In this document: positions 8,450 through 17,024 of the stretch, piece after piece
Layout: every line of letters starts with the position of its first letter
Numbering within the stretch: position 1 is the first letter of the stretch
DNA from: Candidatus Vicinibacter proximus
GTDB lineage: Bacteria > Bacteroidota > Bacteroidia > Chitinophagales > Saprospiraceae
DNA length: 64,000 nucleotides
NCBI GenBank assembly: GCA_016713905.1
Contig: JADJOE010000003.1
Location: 310,001 to 374,000, forward strand
Reading direction: 5' to 3'
The notes under the pieces: generated by a model
Databases searched by the model: none
What the model was told of the DNA's origin: nothing
The model's input: the letters and a program-made list of their open reading frames with translations, nothing else
Position numbers and translations under genes: made by a program

Positions 8450-10720
8450 ATGCTGGAAAGAGGATTGGTGATATTTGGATTCATTTGGATTTGTTCGATA
8501 GCGGAAGCACAGAGTTTAGAGCGGCTGGACATTCCCTTTTTGTACGGTGGAAAAAATATTCAATATGCCACTACAGGTGGCGTTAATAATGTTCAATTTA
8601 GTCAGGGTGATTTAAATTTTGATGGCACTCCGGATTTAATCTTGTTTGATCGGAACGGAGACGTATTTATGCCTTTTCTGTATAATACTAAAATAGGCCG
8701 TTATGATTTTACACCATCCATCGTAAAAAATTTTCCAAGAGTAAGGGATTGGGTTATCATGAAGGATTTTAATAAAGATGGCATTATCGATATTTTTTCA
8801 AGTTCATTCAATACACAAGGGCCAGCAGGTATTGAAGTTTATAAGGGATTCCGGATTGGGAACGAACTTAAATTCAATATAGTGAACACCTATAATTTTA
8901 TCAATATTCTGATGTGGCCAACCGGTGGAAATAAATTTACGCAGATTCCTGTAGATTATACCGATTTGCCAACCATCGAAGATATAGATTCCGATGGAGA
9001 TTTAGATATTTTGGTTTTCTCTCCGGGAGGAACCCGTGTAGAGTTTTATAAAAATATTGCAATAGAAAGAGGCTGGTCCCTCGATTCGTTAAAATATGTT
9101 TTGGAGGATAATTGTTATGGAAATTTTTCTGAAGGTGGTTTTACCAGTGATATTTTTCTAAGTGGCAGTCCGGATACTTGTGCATCTGGATTGATTAAAA
9201 ATTCTAATGCCAAACGTCATTCTGGTTCCACATTATTGACTCTGGATCTGAATGGAGATCAGCTGCAGGATCTTTTGGTTGGCGATTTATCTAATCCACA
9301 TCTGATCGCGTTGTATAATGGTGGGACCAAGACCAATGCCTGGATGAATCTTCAGGATAAAACCTGGCCATCGGAAAATATTCCGGTTGACATGGTGATC
9401 TTTAATGGAGCGTTTGAAGTAGATGTTAATTTGGATGGAAATAAGGATGTTGTCGTTGCACCAAACCAACGATTTTTGGCACTCAACACCAACAATATTC
9501 ATTATTATAGAAAGTTCATAGATAATGGAAAAATTAAATTTAATCTGGAAAGTAAAAAATATTTGGTGGATGAAATGCTAGATTTTGGAGCATCCGCTTT
9601 TCCATGTTTTGTCGATTACAATCAGGATGGTTTATTGGATTTATTGGTAGGAACGGAGGGTATTTTTCTTCAGGGTAACACTCTTGAAGCTAGCATGGTT
9701 TTATTTGAAAATAAGGGGACAAAAAACATTCCCGAATTTCATTTGGTAGACAGCAATTATCTGAATTTTAAGAGATTTAGTACAGGGCAAAATCCTAGTT
9801 ATAATTTCGCACCAACATTCGGTGATCTTGATGGAGACGGTGATCTGGATATGTTGGTTGGAGAATATAATGGCTCTTTTTTTTATTGTGAAAATATTGC
9901 AGGTCCCGGAAATAAATTCAATTTTAAAAATCCTGTTTATGCATTTCAAAATTTAGAGGTAAAAGGTTTTAGCGCGCCATGTTTCGTCGATTTGAATAGG
10001 GATGGGTTATTGGATATAGTGGTTGGTTCTTTAACCAGTAACAATAATTCAAATTTTGAACCTTGCGGAAGCTTTTATTATTTTCAAAATCAAGGTTCAA
10101 AAACAAGCCCCTTTTTTAATCCTGATCCAAATTTATTACCCAACACACAATGTCTGGGTGGCGTGATTATGGATGGTATAGGCTCAAAGGTAAATTCTTC
10201 CCCGGTTGTCTTTGATTTTGAAGGCAAGTACAAATTATTTGCTGGGGGATTTCTTGGAAGGACATTAGTCTGCGGAGATATGGAAACCAATATTTATAAT
10301 GATTTTAAAATCGAATTCACCGATTATGGCAACCTAAGAGAAGGGGAAAAAACACATCTTTCCTTAGCAGATATTGACAACGACGGCGTTCTGGAAATGG
10401 CTGTTGGAAATCAACGAGGAGGGTTTGCCATTTTTAAAACAACATATCTTACCAATGGAAACCAGGTTTCTAACAAGGATCTGGATAAGACAGAATTCTT
10501 TATTTACCCGAATCCTGCAAATGATTTTATTATTTGTGAATTGGAACAATTCATGGATGGAACCATCAGCATTTATGATATCCAGGGTAAATTGAAATGG
10601 ATGGATGAATTTAAAAATCAAAAGTTGATTCAGGTAAATATTTCACTTACACCAGGACTTTATATGGTAAAATTAACTGGTCATAATGTGCAAAAATTCA
10701 AGTCTCTAATAATTAAATAG
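8450..10720 (+). CDS. Secreted FG-GAP/VCBS repeat protein with T9SS sorting domain
   Basis: A signal peptide (about 1-20, ..SIAEAQ) is followed by about nine calcium-binding DxDxDGxxD loops, including DLNFDGTPD, DFNKDGIID, DIDSDGDLD, DYNQDGLLD, DLDGDGDLD and DLNRDGLLD. These mark integrin-type FG-GAP blades of one or two beta-propellers spanning about 30-670. The C-terminal about 80 residues (FFIYPNPANDFIICEL ... LTPGLYMVKLTG) are a T9SS type A sorting domain, so the protein is probably exported through the type IX pore. Such propellers usually bind polysaccharide or protein, but the ligand here is unknown. It is 5 nt upstream of the next secreted protein gene, so the two probably form an operon. 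Confidence 0.9.
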   Translation: MLERGLVIFGFIWICSIAEAQSLERLDIPFLYGGKNIQYATTGGVNNVQFSQGDLNFDGTPDLILFDRNGDVFMPFLYNTKIGRYDFTPSIVKNFPRVRDWVIMKDFNKDGIIDIFSSSFNTQGPAGIEVYKGFRIGNELKFNIVNTYNFINILMWPTGGNKFTQIPVDYTDLPTIEDIDSDGDLDILVFSPGGTRVEFYKNIAIERGWSLDSLKYVLEDNCYGNFSEGGFTSDIFLSGSPDTCASGLIKNSNAKRHSGSTLLTLDLNGDQLQDLLVGDLSNPHLIALYNGGTKTNAWMNLQDKTWPSENIPVDMVIFNGAFEVDVNLDGNKDVVVAPNQRFLALNTNNIHYYRKFIDNGKIKFNLESKKYLVDEMLDFGASAFPCFVDYNQDGLLDLLVGTEGIFLQGNTLEASMVLFENKGTKNIPEFHLVDSNYLNFKRFSTGQNPSYNFAPTFGDLDGDGDLDMLVGEYNGSFFYCENIAGPGNKFNFKNPVYAFQNLEVKGFSAPCFVDLNRDGLLDIVVGSLTSNNNSNFEPCGSFYYFQNQGSKTSPFFNPDPNLLPNTQCLGGVIMDGIGSKVNSSPVVFDFEGKYKLFAGGFLGRTLVCGDMETNIYNDFKIEFTDYGNLREGEKTHLSLADIDNDGVLEMAVGNQRGGFAIFKTTYLTNGNQVSNKDLDKTEFFIYPNPANDFIICELEQFMDGTISIYDIQGKLKWMDEFKNQKLIQVNISLTPGLYMVKLTGHNVQKFKSLIIK

Positions 10721-10725
10721 TCTAT

Positions 10726-12381
10726 ATGAAAGGAATACTTCTGCATCTTTTTTCAATTTCATTTTTATTGCTTTTTACAAAATTAGCATCAGGGCAATCC
10801 GTGTATCGTTTTTCCCCACTTCAGAAGAATGTATTAATAGATGAAGTGGTTGAATTTAGTTCCCCCAGTCCTGCTATTTCAAGCACATTGCCGCCGGCAA
10901 TTCTGGCTTTAAATTTTCACATTAATGACCAGAATGAGGCAGGAGGAATTTTGTTAAAATTTAATGAAAGAACCGAATGTACCCAATCCATTTTACTTAC
11001 AGTAAAGGATGGTAATATACAGTTAAAGGATCAGATCCAGGTAGGAGCGGATCTCATTGTACTGGCAAATTACTTTTCAAAAGTCAACCAAAATACTGGT
11101 GTATTCATTGCAAGAATTAATATGGAAACTAAATTGGTGATTTGGTCCCAGCTATTTGGCTCAGGTCATCCGATAGATACCTATAGCGCAGCAGACATGT
11201 ATTACTCTAGAGGATTTCTATATGTTCTGGCCAATAAAAGTACACTTGTAGGCCCCACCTCCAGAGATAGAATGTCCATCTGGAAATTGTCAGAGAATGG
11301 AGAATTGTCTTTTAGTTTAACCATAAACAACGACAATAAAGGGGATGTTGATTTTGGCACCTCGATTGCAATCACGCCGGATAATAATATACTAGCAGTC
11401 GGATTAAGTACACCCATAAATAGTTCTGTTGGTAAGATTGTAATGTGCAAATTATCTTTGTCAGGGCAGTTACAGTTAACACGAGATCTAGTTTTTAAAG
11501 ATGTAAATGGTAGAGTTCAAAGACCGGATTTTCCATTTCTGGACATAAATACCGGGAATATTCATATTGGATGTCAGGCAGTACTTGAACGATCAGACCA
11601 AGGTATGATATTGATTACCATGTTGGATAGTGATTTAAATCTGCGGACCTGGAGAGACTATAGCCCCAAAATACACATGGAGGACTTTAAGATTGGTGGT
11701 GGCAAATTTCTTTTATCGGGACAGGAACCTGTTACTAATGGTGGGACAGGATATGGCATGGTGGGCATAAATAATTTAAATGCTATTCCGGAAATTATAG
11801 ATTATTACAAAACAGGATTTGAATCTGTAAGTATAGCAACCAGTTCTTCCATTGTTTATCACAATGCCTGGCAACAATATTTGATGGCTTCAAGGCCAAA
11901 TAAGTCATCCGAATCTTTTGTGAATATTGTAGAAAGAAAGAACGATTTAAATGGTTCTTGTGCTGAACCATTTACATTTTCCGTAACCAAAGATGAAGTG
12001 ACAGTAAATGACATTGGCGTTTTGCATGCAGATAGTTTGATGCTGGGGAAAGAGCCTTTTGATTTTGATTTAACAGACATCAGTTTTGCAAGGGAAACCA
12101 TTTGTTTGAAAACCGGAATAAATGAAAATACTGAAGCAGAGTTTATTCTTTCCCCAAATCCCGCAACAAGATTTTTAAATGTGACGCATGACTTTGAAAA
12201 CTGGCAAGATTCCAAAATTTATATTTATGATTTGTTTGGAAGAGTGGTGTTCGTACAAAGTTTATTTAGCGAATCAGAAAACCTGGACATTTCAAGCTTG
12301 GAAAATGGTCTTTACTTAGTAAGCCTACAAGATGAAAAGCTCCGGAAAAAAGTTGTGAGGAGATTTTTAAAGATGGATTAA
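10726..12381 (+). CDS. Secreted propeller-like protein with T9SS sorting domain
   Basis: 551 residues. The N-terminal hydrophobic stretch to about residue 24 (..LASGQS) is a signal peptide. The middle (about 50-400) consists of repeated beta strands describing a WD/PQQ- or SBBP-like propeller (for example SIWKLSENGELSF and ITPDNNILAVGLS), without clear enzymatic motifs. The C-terminal segment (FILSPNPATRFLNV ... LENGLYLVSLQDEKLR) is a T9SS type A sorting signal. It follows the FG-GAP gene by 5 nt, and the pair may form one secreted complex, which is inference from context only. Its function is not recognised. Confidence 0.85.
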   Translation: MKGILLHLFSISFLLLFTKLASGQSVYRFSPLQKNVLIDEVVEFSSPSPAISSTLPPAILALNFHINDQNEAGGILLKFNERTECTQSILLTVKDGNIQLKDQIQVGADLIVLANYFSKVNQNTGVFIARINMETKLVIWSQLFGSGHPIDTYSAADMYYSRGFLYVLANKSTLVGPTSRDRMSIWKLSENGELSFSLTINNDNKGDVDFGTSIAITPDNNILAVGLSTPINSSVGKIVMCKLSLSGQLQLTRDLVFKDVNGRVQRPDFPFLDINTGNIHIGCQAVLERSDQGMILITMLDSDLNLRTWRDYSPKIHMEDFKIGGGKFLLSGQEPVTNGGTGYGMVGINNLNAIPEIIDYYKTGFESVSIATSSSIVYHNAWQQYLMASRPNKSSESFVNIVERKNDLNGSCAEPFTFSVTKDEVTVNDIGVLHADSLMLGKEPFDFDLTDISFARETICLKTGINENTEAEFILSPNPATRFLNVTHDFENWQDSKIYIYDLFGRVVFVQSLFSESENLDISSLENGLYLVSLQDEKLRKKVVRRFLKMD

Positions 12382-12404
12382 TCTTTTTTTTGACAATAAA
12401 AGAA

Positions 12405-13202
12405 TTAATTTTCGATCAGATAAAGTGCCAGACCTTGAGCAAGAATTAATCCGTCTGCCAGCCATTTAATATCGTCATGCCATTTCTTTAGAAAGTAACT
12501 CCTGGCAATTATGATACCTAAAAGTAAATAGGAGCCGATAAAAATCTTAAATGTCTGGCTGTTGAACATGCGATCACCATACATTTCAATGACAATCCAC
12601 GCACCTAAGGAGAGGGTAACAGCCATGAAACCAAGGTTAAACCAGTCCCCAAAAATCACAGACAATGTTTCATGTTGATGCGCCTGATCATTCCCTTTAT
12701 CCAATGCATCAAAGTATAGGGTTAAGGTAAAAATAAATAAACTGAATTCACTGACCAGCAAATAATTTTTTGCAGTATACAGATCCACTTCTGCGACATA
12801 AAATATTGCTGCAGATACCCATCCACAGGTTATGCACAAATTTTTGATAAAAGCAAAATCTCTGAGTTTAAAGAGGTTTATGTGAAGATGATAAAATACA
12901 GCTAAGAATCCAAACATAAATACACAGTGCCACTGATAATTGCGAATCAGAAAAATTGAAACTAGCGCTGAAATTAAGGAAAGTCCGAGTACAAAATAAC
13001 TAAAGTATTTATGTACTAAAAATTTACCGTGTTCGAGATTTGGGGAAATCACTTTTTGATACATAAAATACCCCAACGTAGCACTAAGCATAAAAATTTG
13101 TTCTGACTTACTCAGGTAGGTCCCATAGGCAAAAAAATAAAAGCCCTGAGCTACACAGCATGCTATTACTGCATAATAGAATGGGACTATCAGAGGTCTC
13201 AT
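12405..13202 (-). CDS. Multi-spanning membrane protein, degenerate UbiA-prenyltransferase-like
   Basis: 265 residues with about eight or nine hydrophobic helices and no signal peptide. Two segments recall UbiA-family proteins: LRDFAFIKNLCITCGWVS, like the helix after the first active-site loop, and FDALDKGND at about 165-173, like the second Asp-rich motif (FDxxDxxxD). The first Asp-rich motif (NxxxDxxxD) is not visible where expected, so catalytic activity is doubtful. It is the last gene of a minus-strand run with the M42 peptidase and pyrE (7-nt gap), so it may be co-expressed with them. Assignment to the UbiA superfamily is by pattern memory only. Confidence 0.7.
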   Translation of the reverse strand: MRPLIVPFYYAVIACCVAQGFYFFAYGTYLSKSEQIFMLSATLGYFMYQKVISPNLEHGKFLVHKYFSYFVLGLSLISALVSIFLIRNYQWHCVFMFGFLAVFYHLHINLFKLRDFAFIKNLCITCGWVSAAIFYVAEVDLYTAKNYLLVSEFSLFIFTLTLYFDALDKGNDQAHQHETLSVIFGDWFNLGFMAVTLSLGAWIVIEMYGDRMFNSQTFKIFIGSYLLLGIIIARSYFLKKWHDDIKWLADGLILAQGLALYLIEN

Positions 13203-13209
13203 TTATTTT

Positions 13210-14289
13210 TTAAAAGTACTTTAAGCTTTCTTTAGGATTAATGTTAAGCAATACTTCATAAATCAGCTTAATCACATTTTCAACATCTTCAATATTTGCT
13301 GACTCAACCGTGGTATGCATGTATCTTAAAGGCAAAGAAATCAAACCTGAAGGAACTCCACCATTACTGTAAGCAAAGGCATCTGTATCTGTTCCTGTAC
13401 TTCTTGAAGCCGCTGACTTTTGGATCGGTATTTTTTTCTTTTCTGCGGTGTCTACAATTATTTTTTGCAACTTGTTATGCACAGCCGGCGCATAACAAAT
13501 TACAGGTCCTGAACCGCATTTGATACTGCCTTGCTCTTTTGTTTTTACCATAGGGGTATGGGTGTCGTGTGTCACATCCGTTACAATGGCCACATTTGGT
13601 TTAATGGTCTGCGTAATCATTTCTGCTCCTCTTAGACCAATTTCTTCTTGTACAGAATTTACTACATAAAGAGAAAATGGCAGTTTCTTCTTATTCTGTT
13701 TGATCAGCCTGGCAACCTCTGCAATGCAAAATCCACCCATTCTATTGTCTAACGCCCGCCCGACATAATATTTGTTATTCAGTTTTATAAGCTCATCTTC
13801 ATAGGTAATCACGCACCCTACATGAATACCCATTTTTTCTACTTCCTCCTTGTCCTTCGCCCCAATGTCAATAAAAATGTTTTCAATGGTTGCTGTCAAA
13901 TTAGTATCATTGCCCTTTCTCATGTGAATTGCAGGCCAACCAAAAATTCCTTTTACAATGCCTTTAGGTGTATGTATGTTTACTCTTTTTGAAGGTGCTA
14001 TAGATTGATCAGCACCCCCGTTTCTAATGACATAAATAAATCCATCATCGGTAATGTAATTTACCATCCAGGAGATCTCATCAGAATGGCCTTCAATGAT
14101 TACTCTGAAATCCATCCCCGGATTAATGATACCGTATAACGTACCATAATAGTCCAGATGCCATTCATCAATAAATGGTTTAATATACTTAAGCCATATT
14201 TTCTGTCCCTCCGCTTCGTGACCGGTGGGAGAGGCATTGTTCAAATATTCAAATAAGAATTCTTCTGATTTTTTTGTAATTAATGACAT
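13210..14289 (-). CDS. M42-family metalloaminopeptidase (glutamyl aminopeptidase/endoglucanase M type)
   Basis: A cytosolic di-metal aminopeptidase that trims peptides. Motifs in order are VIIEGHSDEISW (metal His and catalytic Asp), GRALDNRMGGF (bridging Asp), VVNSVQEEIGLRGAE (catalytic Glu pair), VTDVTHDTHTP (metal Asp) and a late RYMHTTVE (metal His). I choose the ATG at 14289 (359 aa, MSLITKKSEEF). The upstream in-frame ATG at 14322 would add 11 unconserved residues and overlap pyrE, whereas 14289 leaves a 10-nt gap. It is co-directional with and immediately downstream of pyrE. Confidence 0.9.
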   Translation of the reverse strand: MSLITKKSEEFLFEYLNNASPTGHEAEGQKIWLKYIKPFIDEWHLDYYGTLYGIINPGMDFRVIIEGHSDEISWMVNYITDDGFIYVIRNGGADQSIAPSKRVNIHTPKGIVKGIFGWPAIHMRKGNDTNLTATIENIFIDIGAKDKEEVEKMGIHVGCVITYEDELIKLNNKYYVGRALDNRMGGFCIAEVARLIKQNKKKLPFSLYVVNSVQEEIGLRGAEMITQTIKPNVAIVTDVTHDTHTPMVKTKEQGSIKCGSGPVICYAPAVHNKLQKIIVDTAEKKKIPIQKSAASRSTGTDTDAFAYSNGGVPSGLISLPLRYMHTTVESANIEDVENVIKLIYEVLLNINPKESLKYF

Positions 14290-14299
14290 ATAATTGGGC

Positions 14300-14944
14300 T
14301 TAATTATGGTTGACAAAGGCATCTGACCATAACTTCGGATTAAGGTTCCAGGATTTCAAATTTTCGTAATCTGGGGAAGAGATATATTTTGCTTGCAAAG
14401 CACGTACCAAAAGTGTCTGAAAGTCTGTTAATGACTTGAATTTTATGTTTTGGGCATTAAATTTTTCAAATGCAGACTCAAAGCCATACTGAAAGATAGA
14501 AAGAACACCCACCACTTCATAACCAGACTGTTGGAGCGCATGTACCGCTTCCATAGAACTGCCTCCGGTAGAGATGAGATCCTCTATTACCAGAACTTTT
14601 GAATTTTCAGGCAATTGTCCCTCAATGAGGTTTTTCATGCCATGTTCTTTTGGTTTGTTCCGTACATAGCAGAATGGAAGTTCGAGGCGGTCTGCCACCA
14701 AGCCCCCCCAGGCTATACCGGCGGTGGCTACCCCGGCAATGGCATTCATGCTCTCAAAGCTCAAAGCTTCTCTGGCTAATGCAGCAACAACAATTTTTCT
14801 GACCTCCGGAAATGATAGGATCAGCCTGTTATCACAATAAATAGGTGATCTCAGACCGGAAGCCCATGTAAAGGGATTTTGAGCATTTAACTTAATTGCG
14901 TTAATTTGCATCAATCTGTCTGCTATGTTGTTTGCCAAATTCAT
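14300..14944 (-). CDS. pyrE: Orotate phosphoribosyltransferase
   Basis: Joins orotate to PRPP to give OMP in de novo pyrimidine synthesis. The 214-residue length is normal. It contains FTWASGLRSPIYCDNR near the N-terminus, VATAGIAWGG, the RNKPKEHGMKN dimer loop, and the PRPP-binding motif VLVIEDLISTGGSS at about 117-130. Its ATG is only 10 bp from the ATG of the divergent Nudix gene. A TACATTTG box on the minus strand at 14970-14977 lies inside the first codons of that gene. It heads a run into the M42 peptidase and the UbiA-like gene. Confidence 0.95.
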   Translation of the reverse strand: MNLANNIADRLMQINAIKLNAQNPFTWASGLRSPIYCDNRLILSFPEVRKIVVAALAREALSFESMNAIAGVATAGIAWGGLVADRLELPFCYVRNKPKEHGMKNLIEGQLPENSKVLVIEDLISTGGSSMEAVHALQQSGYEVVGVLSIFQYGFESAFEKFNAQNIKFKSLTDFQTLLVRALQAKYISSPDYENLKSWNLNPKLWSDAFVNHN

Positions 14945-14954
14945 GATTTAACCT

Positions 14955-15605
14955 ATGTCGAAAACGCGCCAAATGTACGAAATTTATATAAATGACCGAT
15001 TATTGGTGCTTCTTTCCGAGGCGGAATTGTCAAATTACCAGACCGATTCCTCTACCCTGGTGATGCCTTATATGGGGATTAAAAAGAATCTGTTCCAGTT
15101 TATGGACATTCTGGAAAAATCAAACCGTTTTAGTAATGTTGTCCTGTTTTCCAAGGATTTGAAGCAGTTGTACGAAGATATCTGCAGCTTGTTGTTGATC
15201 ATTCCTGCCGGAGGGGGTATCATCAAGAATTTGGACAATAAGATTTTAATGATATTCAGAAAAGGTTTTTGGGATTTACCAAAAGGTAAATTGGATCCTC
15301 AGGAAAAATTTAAAGATGCAGCATTAAGAGAGTGTCAGGAGGAAACAGGTTTGCAAAATCTTAGTTTGGATGGTAAATTCGAAATGACGCTCCATTTTTT
15401 TAGAGATAAATCTTACACAAGATGCCTGAAAAAAACAAAATGGTACTTAATGAGCTATCAGGGAGTAGCACCACCAATTCCACAGATTGAAGAAGACATT
15501 GAAGGAATTGGATGGTTCGGCCTACAGGATGCCTTGCAGTTAAGACCAATGCACCTCAGCATTTTGAATCTTTTGAAAAATTATAAATTGAAATCAGAAA
15601 TTTGA
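14955..15605 (+). CDS. Nudix hydrolase
   Basis: Hydrolyses a nucleoside-diphosphate-linked substrate, with the specific substrate not determinable. An intact Nudix box with the G-x5-E-x7-REUxEExGU spacing starts at GKLDPQEKFKD and runs through RECQEETGL, about residues 112-134. An N-terminal domain of about 75 residues, ahead of the Nudix fold, is shared by many Bacteroidota homologues. The first ATG (14955) is used here. A second in-frame ATG at 14973 (MYEIYINDRLL) starts closer to the conserved sequence and is a serious alternative. It is divergent from pyrE, with almost no space between the two starts. Confidence 0.9.
   Translation: MSKTRQMYEIYINDRLLVLLSEAELSNYQTDSSTLVMPYMGIKKNLFQFMDILEKSNRFSNVVLFSKDLKQLYEDICSLLLIIPAGGGIIKNLDNKILMIFRKGFWDLPKGKLDPQEKFKDAALRECQEETGLQNLSLDGKFEMTLHFFRDKSYTRCLKKTKWYLMSYQGVAPPIPQIEEDIEGIGWFGLQDALQLRPMHLSILNLLKNYKLKSEI
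14970..14977 (-). promoter_or_regulatory. -7 box (TACATTTG) for pyrE inside the Nudix 5' end
   Basis: An exact TAnnTTTG match on the minus strand, 25 nt upstream of the pyrE ATG. It overlaps codons 6-8 of the annotated Nudix gene and spans its alternative ATG at 14973. Confidence 0.4.
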
Positions 15606-15651
15606 TTTTATTCTACATTTTCAGTTAATTATTAATGTCATTTTTTTATTC

Positions 15652-16446
15652 ATGAAAATTGAAAATTTACCATTTGAAAAATTCCAGGGTACAGGTAACG
15701 ATTTTATTATTTTGGATTTTTTCGAATTTGAATTTCTTGATCTCCATCAACATGAATTCATCGAACGGATGTGCGATCGAAGATTTGGAATTGGTGCGGA
15801 TGGATTGATTGCCGTATGTAAAGAAGATGGGTATGACTTCCGTATGAAGTATCTCAATTCTGATGGTAGATTTTCTACCTTCTGTGGCAATGGTAGTCGT
15901 TGTGCTTCTTCCTATGTAGCGCAAAAACTTAATTTAAAAACTTTAAATTTTATAGCAGCAGATGGTCCTCATTCTGCTTGGATTAAAGATAATTTCGTTT
16001 CCGTGAAAATGCAGGATATCCAAAATTATGAACAAACCCCTTTTGGACCTTTGATCCAAAGTGGTTCTCCACACTTGATCCGCGAAGTTCCGAATCCATC
16101 CATGGTGGATGTTTTTACGCAAGGAAAAAAGCTTAGATATGATTTTTCAACGGAGGGCGCCAATATTAATTTTGTCAGTAATAACAATGGATTCATCCAA
16201 ATAGCCACCTACGAACGGGGTGTTGAAGACAAGACTCTGTCCTGTGGAACAGGGATAACTGCATCCGCTTATTTCTATGCTGTGAAAAATGGGGTGCAGG
16301 GTGACATAGTCCAAACCATCGAATCTGAGGGAGGGACATTAACTGTTTCATTGCACCTCCAAGGCAAGATCGCGACCAACGTAATACTCAGTGGGCCTGC
16401 AGAATGGGTTTACAGCGGTTTTTACCCAATGAATCCTATCCGATAG
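15652..16446 (+). CDS. dapF: Diaminopimelate epimerase
   Basis: Interconverts LL- and meso-diaminopimelate for lysine and peptidoglycan. 264 residues. It carries FQGTGNDFIILD at the N-terminus, the first catalytic cysteine in FCGNGSRC (Cys78) and the second in LSCGTGITASA (about Cys198), plus the ERGVEDKT motif before it. Both acid/base cysteines are present, so it should be active. It implies meso-DAP peptidoglycan. It follows the Nudix gene by 46 nt on the same strand. Confidence 0.95.
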   Translation: MKIENLPFEKFQGTGNDFIILDFFEFEFLDLHQHEFIERMCDRRFGIGADGLIAVCKEDGYDFRMKYLNSDGRFSTFCGNGSRCASSYVAQKLNLKTLNFIAADGPHSAWIKDNFVSVKMQDIQNYEQTPFGPLIQSGSPHLIREVPNPSMVDVFTQGKKLRYDFSTEGANINFVSNNNGFIQIATYERGVEDKTLSCGTGITASAYFYAVKNGVQGDIVQTIESEGGTLTVSLHLQGKIATNVILSGPAEWVYSGFYPMNPIR

Positions 16447-16493
16447 ATTCTCCTTCGTAAAGAAAATCTGAAGAATTTTTTAACGCTAAGTGT

Positions 16494-16913
16494 TTAAAAA
16501 ATCTCTACTCCGGCAAAGTGAAATGCACCTTCTATGGCCGCATTTTCATCGGAATCTGAACCGTGAACAGCATTTTCTCCAACACTTTTAGCAAACTGAG
16601 CTCGAATAGTACCCGGTTCGGCGTTGGCAGGGTTTGTAGCGCCAATTAGCTTTCTAAAATCTTCAACCGCATTTTCTTTTTCCAGAATAGCTGCAACAAT
16701 AGGACCTCTGGACATAAAATCTACCAGTTCGCCATAAAATGGTCGTTCACTATGTACCGCATAAAATTCAGCTGCTTTATCCCTGGATAGCCTGGTGTAT
16801 TTCATGGCTACTATTTTAAAACCTGCGCTGCAGATTTTATCCAGTATTCCACCAATATAACCAGATTCTACAGCATCCGGTTTGATCATTGTAAAGGTTC
16901 TGTTACTTGCCAT
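16494..16913 (-). CDS. ndk: Nucleoside diphosphate kinase
   Basis: Transfers gamma-phosphate between NTPs and NDPs through a phosphohistidine. 139 residues, the normal length. TFTMIKPDAVESG is at the N-terminus and the active-site His117 is in NAVHGSDS. It is convergent with dapF and divergent from the DHH phosphoesterase. A TAGCTTTG box at 16934-16941 lies 20 nt upstream. Confidence 0.97.
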   Translation of the reverse strand: MASNRTFTMIKPDAVESGYIGGILDKICSAGFKIVAMKYTRLSRDKAAEFYAVHSERPFYGELVDFMSRGPIVAAILEKENAVEDFRKLIGATNPANAEPGTIRAQFAKSVGENAVHGSDSDENAAIEGAFHFAGVEIF

Positions 16914-16933
16914 TTTCTATTGTTTAAGAGGCG

Positions 16934-16941
16934 CAAAGCTA
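16934..16941 (-). promoter_or_regulatory. -7 box (TAGCTTTG) for ndk
   Basis: The minus strand has an exact TAnnTTTG match 20 nt before the ndk ATG, in a region that stays non-coding if the DHH gene starts at 17025. No clear -33 element is seen. Confidence 0.5.
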
Positions 16942-17024
16942 ATATCTCCCAAATTTTTTATCGACATCTTAACATTCTGTTCAATAATATTTTCATAAAT
17001 TCTACTCACTTTTGTCCTGATTAT

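Noticed and set aside
16920..17024. N-terminal extension of the DHH phosphoesterase from a TTG
   Set aside because: It would cover the ndk -7 box and has no family similarity; ATG 17025 fits.
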